A stretch of DNA of 64,000 nt from contig SFJE01000001.1 of the NCBI GenBank assembly GCA_004555175.1, positions 1 through 64,000 on the forward strand, in the 5' to 3' direction. This stretch comes from Lentisphaeraceae bacterium (GTDB lineage Bacteria; Verrucomicrobiota; Kiritimatiellia; RFP12; DVOR01). Within the stretch, counting starts at the first letter, position 1. Every line of letters starts with the position of its first letter. The notes below the pieces were generated by a model. It made no database searches. It worked only from the letters and a program-made list of their open reading frames with translations, and was not told where the DNA came from. Of the stretch, positions 1 to 7,140 are shown one piece after another. Position numbers and translations under genes: made by a program.

Positions 1-54
1 GACTTATCGTCGATAAGTCCGGGACTTAATTCCGATAAGTGGGGGACTTATCAA
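1..54. repeat. Module A palindromic array, 22-bp period
   Basis: Three GACTT half-sites start at 1, 23 and 45, exactly 22 bp apart. Each pairs across three bases with a preceding AAGTC-like arm (AAGTC CGG GACTT at 15-27). The 9-nt stretches between palindromes are ATCGTCGAT and AATTCCGAT. The array is cut by the window edge, so its true copy number is unknown. The same architecture recurs at 11301 and 34929. Confidence 0.8.
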
Positions 55-103
55 TCGTGCCAGCCCGAGGCGTAAATCCGACTAGCCCGAGATTGAGGAT
101 GTA

Positions 104-161
104 CCCCAATTGGGGAATGCGTGGTACCCCAATTGGGGTAGTTGATGTACGGTAATTGGGG
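104..161. repeat. Module B: three CCCCAATTGGGG palindromes, 23-bp period
   Basis: The perfect 12-bp palindrome CCCCAATTGGGG occurs at 104-115 and 127-138, and a degenerate copy (CGGTAATTGGGG) at 150-161. All three are spaced exactly 23 bp apart. The stretch from 54 to 103, containing two GCCCGAG motifs, links it to module A. An equivalent triplet lies at 11391-11448. Confidence 0.85.
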
Positions 162-306
162 TACCACGCAGTGCCGGGTGCTTGAGTGGGAGACGTACAC
201 TCTGCAGGGGGAGTCAGCGCAGGGGCAAGGGCCTTAACCGGTTTCGTTAGATTGAGGGGCGGATTTCACCGATTTCCCGGGATAAGGGCGGTTTTGACGA
301 TTTTGC
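162..306. other. Intergenic, nothing recognised
   Basis: No plausible gene, repeat or hairpin was found here between the module B array and the tRNA promoter. Confidence 0.6.
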
Positions 307-334
307 TTGACAGGGGCTTTTGGGGTGTGATACT
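307..334 (+). promoter_or_regulatory. Promoter of tRNA-His
   Basis: A perfect -35 hexamer TTGACA (307-312) is separated by 16 bp from a -10-like GATACT (329-334). The tRNA begins 14 nt downstream. This is one of only two promoters in the window where I see a consensus -35. Confidence 0.75.
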
Positions 335-348
335 CTACGTGGCGTTTT

Positions 349-425
349 GGCGAAAGTAGCTCAGTTGGTAGAGCCCCAGATTGTGGATCTGGTTGTCGCG
401 GGATCGTGCCCCGTCTTTCGCCCCA
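349..425 (+). tRNA. tRNA-His (GTG anticodon)
   Basis: A full cloverleaf can be folded. The acceptor stem is 350-356 with 415-421, and the extra G-1 (349) characteristic of tRNA-His faces C73 (422). The D arm is 359-374. The anticodon stem is 376-380 with 388-392, its loop carrying anticodon GTG at 383-385. The T stem is 398-402 with 410-414, and CCA is encoded at 423-425. The T loop is ATCGTGC rather than the usual TTCRANN: positions 54 and 58 are A and T instead of T and A. Everything else looks functional. Confidence 0.95.
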
Positions 426-430
426 ATTTT

Positions 431-460
431 AAGCCTCGGTCGGTTGACCGAGGCTTTTTT
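431..460 (+). terminator. Rho-independent terminator after tRNA-His
   Basis: An 11-bp perfect stem (431-441 with 446-456) with loop GGTT runs into a T tract (455-460), directly behind the tRNA. Confidence 0.9.
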
Positions 461-486
461 GTTGCTTTGGGGTGGGGCGGGGGCTG

Positions 487-1983
487 TTAGAGGAGTTGGG
501 CGAAGGGGTCGTCGAGGGCTTGGAGGCGTTCTCGAAGTTGGGCGCGATAGGCGGCTACAAGGTCGGGGCGGCTGTCGGCGAGGTTGTGGCGTTGGTCGGG
601 ATCGCTCTCGCGGTCCCAGAGGGTTGCGCAGAGGGGCTTTTGGGGGCCGGGGCAAGAGAAGACGGCGGTGTAGCGGGTGTCGCGCAGGCCGCGGCGGCCG
701 TAGGCGTGTGGGTTGGGGAGGGTGTGTTCTGGGGTGCCGATGGGCGTGGCGGGGAGTGCGTTGGAGCCTTCGGGGGAGGCGTAATGGAGGTAGAGGCAAG
801 GGCGCTGGAGGGGCGCGGGGGGCTCTGCGGCGCGGAGGTGGTCTGCGAGGTTACGGCCGATCATGTGCGGGGGGATAGGCTGACCGAGGAGGCCAAGGAG
901 GGTGGGGGCGAGGTCGAAGGCATCGACGAGGCTGGAATCGAAGGTGTGAGGAATGTGTCCGGGCCAGCGAATCATTAGGGGGATGCGCATTGACTCTTCG
1001 TAGGGGTTATTTTTGGCCTGGAGCCCGTGCGCGCCAAGGCAGCAACCGTGGTCGGAGCAGAAGAGGACGATGGTCTCTTCTTCGAGGTGTTCGGCGGCGA
1101 GGGCATCGAGGATGCGGCCGAATTGCTCATCGACACCGGCGACGGCGGCAAGGTAATCGGGCATCGACGTGCGGAAGTGGCGGCCCATCGGGGTGTCTGC
1201 AGGGGGGTAATCGCCCTTGGCGAGCGTTTCGGCGGGCTTTCCACGGAAGCGCGCGCGGTACTTCTCCGGGACGAGTTCGTAGCCGGTGTGGGGCGGGTTC
1301 ATCGAGACGACGAGGGCGAAGGGGCGCTGGGCGGTCTTGAGGAAGTCGATCGCGCGGTCGGCCTCGTGTTCCGGGCCCCACTGGTCAACGAAGTGGAAGC
1401 CCTCGCGCGGGGCATTGCCATCCCAGTACATCGGCCGGAGGTGCCAATCGTAGGTGCCATAGGCGTACCAGTGGTTGAAGCCGTGGCGGCGCGCTGGGGG
1501 ACACCACTCGTTCCACTTGAGTTTGCCATTATTATTATAGGTGGGGATCCAGGGCGGATGGGGAGCGTCAAGGTGCCACTTGCCAATGTAGGCGAGGTCG
1601 TAGCCGGCGCGCGCAAGGAGGTCGGACCAGCAAGTGATGTCGGCACGCAATTCAGGCCCGCGGCGCTTGTCGGTGGAGGCGCAGTTGGCCCAGACGCCGC
1701 TGACCTCGGGCATAGCGCCGGAGAGGAAGATGGCGCGGAAGGGGCTGCAGACGGGGTAGTTGCTGATGGCTTGCGTGAAGGTGTGGGCTTGGCGTGCAAA
1801 GGCATCGAGGCGCGGGGTCTGGGCGAGATCCAGGCCCATAAAGCCGAGGGCGTGGGCGCGCATTTGGTCGGGAAAGACGATGAGGAGGTTCGGCCGCTTG
1901 GGCTCGGCGGCGCGGACGGGGCGGGCACAGTAACAGGCGAGGCTAAGGCCAAAGAGGCGTAGGAAGGTTCGTCTGGAAGTCAT
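487..1983 (-). CDS. Secreted sulfatase (formylglycine type)
   Basis: A sulfatase of 498 aa, expected to hydrolyse sulfate esters, probably on sulfated glycans, outside the cytoplasm. The N-terminus MTSRRTFLRLFG carries a twin arginine followed by a hydrophobic stretch and an alanine-rich cleavage region, a Tat-like signal. The alkaline-phosphatase fold begins at PNLLIVFPDQ (about residue 31). The modification motif CSPFR places the formylglycine precursor at Cys79; the usual fourth-position Ser of CxPSR is Phe here. CSDHG and a C-terminal DLAPTLLGLLG segment are also typical. I chose the ATG at 1983 because AGGAG lies 8 nt upstream; the frame stays open for 33 codons before it. The gene is divergent from a beta-galactosidase, suggesting joint glycan degradation. 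The substrate cannot be told from sequence. Confidence 0.9.
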   Translation of the reverse strand: MTSRRTFLRLFGLSLACYCARPVRAAEPKRPNLLIVFPDQMRAHALGFMGLDLAQTPRLDAFARQAHTFTQAISNYPVCSPFRAIFLSGAMPEVSGVWANCASTDKRRGPELRADITCWSDLLARAGYDLAYIGKWHLDAPHPPWIPTYNNNGKLKWNEWCPPARRHGFNHWYAYGTYDWHLRPMYWDGNAPREGFHFVDQWGPEHEADRAIDFLKTAQRPFALVVSMNPPHTGYELVPEKYRARFRGKPAETLAKGDYPPADTPMGRHFRTSMPDYLAAVAGVDEQFGRILDALAAEHLEEETIVLFCSDHGCCLGAHGLQAKNNPYEESMRIPLMIRWPGHIPHTFDSSLVDAFDLAPTLLGLLGQPIPPHMIGRNLADHLRAAEPPAPLQRPCLYLHYASPEGSNALPATPIGTPEHTLPNPHAYGRRGLRDTRYTAVFSCPGPQKPLCATLWDRESDPDQRHNLADSRPDLVAAYRAQLRERLQALDDPFAQLL

Positions 1984-2020
1984 CGTAAGGCTCCTGAGGG
2001 GGTGGGAATAGGTTGAAGAG

Positions 2021-2029
2021 ACTATAGCA
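2021..2029 (-). promoter_or_regulatory. Extended -10 promoter of the sulfatase
   Basis: On the minus strand TGC directly precedes TATAGT (hexamer 2021-2026), about 38 bp before the start codon. No -35 match is seen. Confidence 0.5.
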
Positions 2030-2112
2030 TAGCTGTGCGGTTTGGGGCGAAGGGGCAAGTAATCAACGCGGGGTGCGTTCAAGCGTATGCAGGAGCGCGG
2101 GGGCGCAGTTTG

Positions 2113-2138
2113 TATAATGGCGGTGAGTGTGGTATGCT
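2113..2138 (+). promoter_or_regulatory. Candidate promoter(s) of the beta-galactosidase
   Basis: Two -10 candidates precede the gene: a perfect TATAAT at 2113-2118, and TGG followed by TATGCT (2133-2138), which fits the extended -10 pattern seen elsewhere in the window. I cannot decide between them. The ribosome site AGGAGG is at 2151-2156. Confidence 0.45.
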
Positions 2139-2163
2139 AGGAGGCGTAACAGGAGGAACTGGT

Positions 2164-5100
2164 ATGTTCAGAACTGCATTGATGGCTTCTTTGGCTTGTT
2201 TGGGCGGACTGCTTTGGGCGGCTCCGGAGTGGGAAGACGAGACGGTCTTTCAGGTCAATCGTGAGCCAGCGCGTGCGGCGTTGCTGCCGCAAGGATCGGG
2301 GCGAACCTTCTCGTTGAATGGGACGTGGAAGTTCCATTTCGCGATGAAGCCGGAGGAGGCGGTCACGGGCTTTGAGGCGCCGGAGTATGATGTCTCTGGC
2401 TGGGATAACATCGAGGTGCCGCTGAGCTGGCAGATTGCTGGCTATGGTACGCCGATCTACACGAACGAGGAATATCCCTTCCGCATCGCCCCGCCCAAGG
2501 TGACTGCCGAGCCGCCGCGCGGGTGGACCGCCTATGCCGAGCGTAACTCGGTGGGCGCCTATCGGCGGACCTTTACATTGCCTGAGGGTTTCTCGAAGGG
2601 GCGGGTCTACCTGCGCTTTGAGGGGGTGGAATCGGCCTACTATGTGTGGCTGAATGGGCAGAAGATTGGCTATAGCGAGGATTCCTTCACCGCGGGCGAG
2701 TTCGATATCACCTCCGCCCTCAAGCCCGGGGAGAATATCCTCGCGCTACAGGTCTATCGTTGGTGCGATGGCAGCTATCTGGAGGACCAGGACTTCTGGC
2801 GCCTGGCCGGTATCTTCCGCGATGTGACGGTGTGGACCGCCCCGGCGGTGCAGGTGCGCGATGTGTGGCTGCGTCCTAGCCTGGCCGATGACTACACCAC
2901 CGGCACGGTTGCCGGCGAAGTGTGGGTGCGCAACGCGGGCAGCGAGCCGAGCGCGGCCACGGAGGTGATGGTGGGGATTGGCAAGATTTACGAGCGCAAG
3001 CTGGCCGTGCCGGCGTTGAACCCGGGGCAGGAGGTCAAGTTGGCCCTGCCCGAAGCGCAGGTGCCCGGCGTGTTGCGGTGGTCGGCCGAGGAGCCGAATC
3101 TCTATGACGCGCGTGTGGCGTTGGCCAACGGCGATGCGCGGGCGCTGAAGGTGGGCTTCCGCCGGATTGAGGTGGGCAAGCAGGGCGAACTCTTGGTCAA
3201 TGGCGTGAGCACCATCCTCAAGGGCGTAAATCGCCACGAGATGGATCCCGATCGTGGCCGCGCGTTGACGCGTGCGCGGATGGAGCAGGATGCGCAGTTG
3301 ATTAAGGCTGGCAACTTCAACGCGGTGCGCACCTCGCACTATCCGGACCATCCCTACTGGTATGAACTCTGCGACCAGCTGGGCATCTATGTGATGGACG
3401 AAGCGAATGTCGAGGCCCACCAGATTCGCGGCACGGCCAATTGCTTGAACGACCGTCCCTCCTGGCACGCGGCCTACGAGTTCCGCATTCGCAATATGTT
3501 CGAGCGCGACAAGAACCACCCCTCCATCATTATGTGGTCGCTCGGCAACGAGACCGGTCCGGGCAAGAACCTGGCCGATCAGGGTGACTGGTTGAAGGCC
3601 AACGACCCCGGGCGCTTGGTCCACTACTGCGACTTCCCCGAGAACTCGCCGCACAACGATATGGATAGCGCCATGTACCGCACGCACGATACGCTGCGCG
3701 CCATCGCCAAGCGCCACACCCACCGGCCCTTCGTCCATGTGGAGTATGCCCACTCGATGGGCAATGCCTGCGGCAACTTCGATGAGTATATGGAGATTTA
3801 CGAGACCTGCCCGCGGATGATTGGCGGCTTTATCTGGGACTTTGTGGACCAGAGCCTGCGCGCCGAGAAGGACGAGGCTACCGGCCTCTTCAAGACGGCC
3901 CCCAATCGCGGGAAGTCCCTCGCCTTCGGCGGGCTCTTTGGCGACCGTCCGCACTTCGGCAGTTTCTGCGATAATGGTGTGGTGACGGCTGACCGTCAGC
4001 CCAAGGGGCAGTTCTGGGCCATCAAGCACGCCCAGCAGTATTTCGGCTTTGCGTGGGATAACGAAAAGAAGCAACTCACCATCAAGAGCAAGTTTTTCCA
4101 CAAGGTGGCCTCGGGCTACGCGCTCTACAATATTCACGGCGGCCTCCTGGCCAAGTTGCCCGACTTGAAGCCCGGCGAAGAGACCGTGGTGCCCATCGTG
4201 CTGAGCGGCACGCCGGATGCCGACTTCCCCGTCTTCATCTGCCAAGGCACGCCTGCCGCCGCGCAGATTCAGGAGCTAGCCGAGGCGTGGTTCGCCATCC
4301 CCACCGCCCAGGCGGTTAACTACGGCACCAAGGGCGGGGCGAATGCCAAGTTCCCTGAGATTGAGATGTCGGTGACCGAGGCCGATGGTGTGGTGGAAGT
4401 TGCCCCTCAGGGCGGTGCGGCTGGCGGCCCGAAGCTGACCTTCCGTGATGGTGTCCTCTCGCAGGTGCGTTACAACGGCAAGGACCTCTTGGCCTCGCCC
4501 CCGCAGTTTACTCTCTTCCGCGCGCCAATCAATAACGATCGCTGGATTCGCGGCTCAGCCACCTGGCGCTCGCTGCTCAACCAGAAGAACCGCTGCGTGG
4601 CGATGACTTGGAAGCGCTTGCCCACCAAGCCCGAGGCAGTTCAGGTGGTCGCGCGGATGGCCACCGAGGGCGGGAATGTGCCCTATACCTACACGCTGGT
4701 CTGGACGGTCTTTATGAACACCATCACCTGCGAAGGCGTCTTCTACCCCGAGTCGCCGGAGGAGGTGGTGCCGCGCTTGGGCTTCGAGCTGGCCGTTAAC
4801 CCTGCGCTCGAGAATGTGCAGTACAACGCGCTGGGGCCGTGGGAAAACTATCCCGACCGCAAGGCCGCTGTCTGGCGCGGGCGCTTCGCGGCCAAGCCGG
4901 CGGACTTCTTCATCCCCTATTCCGAGACCCAGGAGTATGGCAACCGTGAGGAGGCTCGTTGGGTACTCCTGGACGATGGCGAAGATTCCCTCTGCTTCTT
5001 CCCGTCTATCTCCGGGCAGACCTTCGCCTTCTCGGTGACGCAGTGGGATGCTGTCACCCTCCACAAGGCGCAGCTACCCTCGCTCTTACCGCCGCCGGAG

Positions 5101-5907
5101 AAGACCTGGCTGCATATCGACTATGCCCAGACGGGCATCGGCAATGGCTCCTGCGGGCCGCGCCCCTGGGCTGAGTATCTGGTCTATAACCGCCCCTTCA
5201 CCTTCGGCTTTGCCCTGCGCTTCGGCTCGCGTCCCTTCCGCGCCCGCCCCTTCCGGGAGACGGCCGGCCTGGCGCTCGTGACGCGCGATGGCAAGAACCG
5301 CGTCTCTGTGGCTCCGGCCCGTCCTGGCGCGAAGGTGGAAGTGGCCGTCAATGGCGGCGACTTCAAGCCCTATGCTGGGCCCTTTGAGCTTGAGAGCGGC
5401 ACCGTGGCCGCCCGCGTTGTGCCCGAGGGCGACCAGTTGCCGACCCCGGCGCTGGAGCGCCTCTTCCCCAAGGAGACCAAGCGCACCGCCTGGAAGGTGC
5501 TCGATGTCACCAGCGAAGAGCCCGGCGAAGGCAATGTGGCGCACATCTACGACGGCAACCCCAAGACCTATTGGCACACCGACTGGCGCAATGTCCACCC
5601 CGATTATCCCCACGCCTTTACTCTCGACTTTGGGGAAGTGCTGGAGGTCGCCGGCGTGAAGGCCCTGCCGCGCGTTGATGAACTCAATGGCCTGATTGGT
5701 GCCTGCCGCATCGAACTCTCCGAAGATGGCAAGACCTGGCGCGAAGTCTTTGCCGGTAAGACCGGTTGGACCCCCGCCAACCGCGCGTGGCGCACCTTCG
5801 AGCTGCCCGCCACCAAGGCCCGCTTCCTGCGCTTCACGGCCACGGCCCCCGCTGTAGCTGGGCAGATTTGGGCCACGTTGAGCGAGCTCTCGCTGATTGT
5901 CAAGTAA
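2164..5907 (+). CDS. Secreted beta-galactosidase, GH2 (LacZ-like) with C-terminal discoidin-like domain
   Basis: A GH2 glycoside hydrolase of 1247 aa, predicted to cleave terminal beta-galactosides outside the cytoplasm. The start at 2164 follows AGGAGG by 7 nt and gives a short signal peptide (MFRTALMASLACLGGLLWAA). The order is LacZ-like: jelly-roll domain, Ig-like domain, TIM barrel, second Ig-like domain, then a large beta-sandwich. The barrel shows GVNRHEMDPDRGR, the acid/base Glu463 in SLGNETGPG and the nucleophile Glu527 in VEYAHSMGN. Roughly the last 130 residues resemble an F5/8 type C (discoidin) carbohydrate-binding domain (YDGNPKTYWHT). LacZ itself is about 1020 aa and cytoplasmic, so the export signal and extra domain suggest a polymer-degrading role. 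An EboE-like gene starts 15 nt downstream. Activity on other beta-hexosides cannot be excluded. Confidence 0.93.
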   Translation: MFRTALMASLACLGGLLWAAPEWEDETVFQVNREPARAALLPQGSGRTFSLNGTWKFHFAMKPEEAVTGFEAPEYDVSGWDNIEVPLSWQIAGYGTPIYTNEEYPFRIAPPKVTAEPPRGWTAYAERNSVGAYRRTFTLPEGFSKGRVYLRFEGVESAYYVWLNGQKIGYSEDSFTAGEFDITSALKPGENILALQVYRWCDGSYLEDQDFWRLAGIFRDVTVWTAPAVQVRDVWLRPSLADDYTTGTVAGEVWVRNAGSEPSAATEVMVGIGKIYERKLAVPALNPGQEVKLALPEAQVPGVLRWSAEEPNLYDARVALANGDARALKVGFRRIEVGKQGELLVNGVSTILKGVNRHEMDPDRGRALTRARMEQDAQLIKAGNFNAVRTSHYPDHPYWYELCDQLGIYVMDEANVEAHQIRGTANCLNDRPSWHAAYEFRIRNMFERDKNHPSIIMWSLGNETGPGKNLADQGDWLKANDPGRLVHYCDFPENSPHNDMDSAMYRTHDTLRAIAKRHTHRPFVHVEYAHSMGNACGNFDEYMEIYETCPRMIGGFIWDFVDQSLRAEKDEATGLFKTAPNRGKSLAFGGLFGDRPHFGSFCDNGVVTADRQPKGQFWAIKHAQQYFGFAWDNEKKQLTIKSKFFHKVASGYALYNIHGGLLAKLPDLKPGEETVVPIVLSGTPDADFPVFICQGTPAAAQIQELAEAWFAIPTAQAVNYGTKGGANAKFPEIEMSVTEADGVVEVAPQGGAAGGPKLTFRDGVLSQVRYNGKDLLASPPQFTLFRAPINNDRWIRGSATWRSLLNQKNRCVAMTWKRLPTKPEAVQVVARMATEGGNVPYTYTLVWTVFMNTITCEGVFYPESPEEVVPRLGFELAVNPALENVQYNALGPWENYPDRKAAVWRGRFAAKPADFFIPYSETQEYGNREEARWVLLDDGEDSLCFFPSISGQTFAFSVTQWDAVTLHKAQLPSLLPPPEKTWLHIDYAQTGIGNGSCGPRPWAEYLVYNRPFTFGFALRFGSRPFRARPFRETAGLALVTRDGKNRVSVAPARPGAKVEVAVNGGDFKPYAGPFELESGTVAARVVPEGDQLPTPALERLFPKETKRTAWKVLDVTSEEPGEGNVAHIYDGNPKTYWHTDWRNVHPDYPHAFTLDFGEVLEVAGVKALPRVDELNGLIGACRIELSEDGKTWREVFAGKTGWTPANRAWRTFELPATKARFLRFTATAPAVAGQIWATLSELSLIVK

Positions 5908-5922
5908 GCTCGCGCCCAGGTA

Positions 5923-7050
5923 ATGGCCGAGAACCTCATTACCTACTGCATGAACGTCCACCCCGGCGAAGATTTGCCGGCGGTGCGGCGTGCTTTGGAG
6001 GAGGTTACCCTGCCTTTGCGCGACGCGCTGGGCGCTTCGGCGCCCTTCCCCATCGGCCTACGCCTTGGGGCGGAAGCGGCGGCGGCGCTACGCGCGCAGG
6101 AGGAGATTCGGCGCTTTTCGGCCTTTCTGGAGCGCAATCGACTCTCGGTTATCGGCATCAACGGCTTCCCTTACGGCGCCTTCCACAATTGTGCAGTGAA
6201 GACCTCGGTCTATGAGCCCGACTGGCTTGATCCCCGCCGCGTGCGCTACACCTGCAACCTCTTCTACGCCCTCTCGCATCTGCCGCATGCGGCGATGGGC
6301 GACTACCGCCCCAGCGTGACCACCGTGCCGCTGGCTTACGACCGAGGTCAGGGGCTTTCTCCGCGCTTTGCCGCCGCCATTTGCGAGATGGCCCTCTTCC
6401 TGCGCAAGCTCGAGGGCTACACCGGCGTGCGGATGATGCTCGCCCTCGAGCCCGAACCTGACTGCCTGTTGGAGAGCACGCGCACGGTTATCGACTTCTT
6501 CGAAGCGCTCTGGCGCCACCCGGAGTGGGTCCCGGCCTACCGAGACTACGTTGGCATTTGCTTCGATACCTGCCACTTCGCCCTCTGCTATGAGGATCCC
6601 CTCAACGCCCTGCGCACCCTCGTCTCGGCCAACGTGCCGGTGGCGCGCATCCAGACCTCGGCGGCCCTCGAGTTCTCTCAGTTCGCCAAGGCCGAGGACC
6701 TCGCGCCCTTTATCGACGGCGTCTACCTCCATCAGACCCGCCGTCGCGAGAAGGATGCCTCCATCACCTGCTTCCATGACCTGACGCCCGAGGTCCTCCC
6801 CGACCTCGTTGGCCGCCGCGGCCGCATCCATTGCCACGTGCCGCTGGCTTGGGAGGGCGCTGGAGCTATCGGCTCTACGCGCCACGCCCTCACCCCCGCC
6901 TTCTGGCGCTATGTCCGCGCCGGTGGCTGGCCCATTGAGGTGGAAACCTACACCTACCACGTCCTCCCCGAACACCTGCGCACGCGCACCCTCTCCGAGG
7001 CTATCCTCGATGACATCCACTGGGTCCGCATGCAACTGCGCAATGTGTGA
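5923..7050 (+). CDS. EboE-like TIM-barrel protein
   Basis: A protein of 375 aa resembling the metabolite traffic protein EboE, a member of the xylose-isomerase-like TIM-barrel superfamily. The N-terminal LITYCMNVHPGED and the segment SVIGINGFPYGAFHN are characteristic of EboE as I know it. Acidic and His residues in the barrel (LEPEPDCLLES, GICFDTCHFALCYED) are suitable for binding metal and sugar phosphate. There is no signal peptide, so it should be cytoplasmic. The gene begins 15 nt after the beta-galactosidase and is probably co-transcribed. No eboA, eboB, eboC, eboD or eboF neighbour is visible, so a transport role is uncertain and a sugar isomerase or epimerase role in galactose use is possible. 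No strong ribosome site precedes the chosen ATG. Confidence 0.75.
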   Translation: MAENLITYCMNVHPGEDLPAVRRALEEVTLPLRDALGASAPFPIGLRLGAEAAAALRAQEEIRRFSAFLERNRLSVIGINGFPYGAFHNCAVKTSVYEPDWLDPRRVRYTCNLFYALSHLPHAAMGDYRPSVTTVPLAYDRGQGLSPRFAAAICEMALFLRKLEGYTGVRMMLALEPEPDCLLESTRTVIDFFEALWRHPEWVPAYRDYVGICFDTCHFALCYEDPLNALRTLVSANVPVARIQTSAALEFSQFAKAEDLAPFIDGVYLHQTRRREKDASITCFHDLTPEVLPDLVGRRGRIHCHVPLAWEGAGAIGSTRHALTPAFWRYVRAGGWPIEVETYTYHVLPEHLRTRTLSEAILDDIHWVRMQLRNV

Positions 7051-7092
7051 AGCGCCCGGCGCTGCGCTTCGCAAGCTACTCGATAAAACGAA

Positions 7093-7125
7093 TTGCCGCC
7101 GCTCCCGGTGTGGAAGCGGCGGCAA
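7093..7125. terminator. Bidirectional terminator between the EboE-like gene and purL
   Basis: An 11-bp stem TTGCCGCCGCT (7093-7103) pairs with 7115-7125 and lies between convergent genes. T-rich stretches follow on both strands. Confidence 0.8.
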
Positions 7126-7140
7126 CTTGTTTACAGTGCC

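Noticed and set aside
2746..4245. 499-aa open frame antisense to the beta-galactosidase
   Set aside because: It is the GC-rich shadow of a gene with an intact active site and signal peptide. The antisense protein has no recognisable motif.
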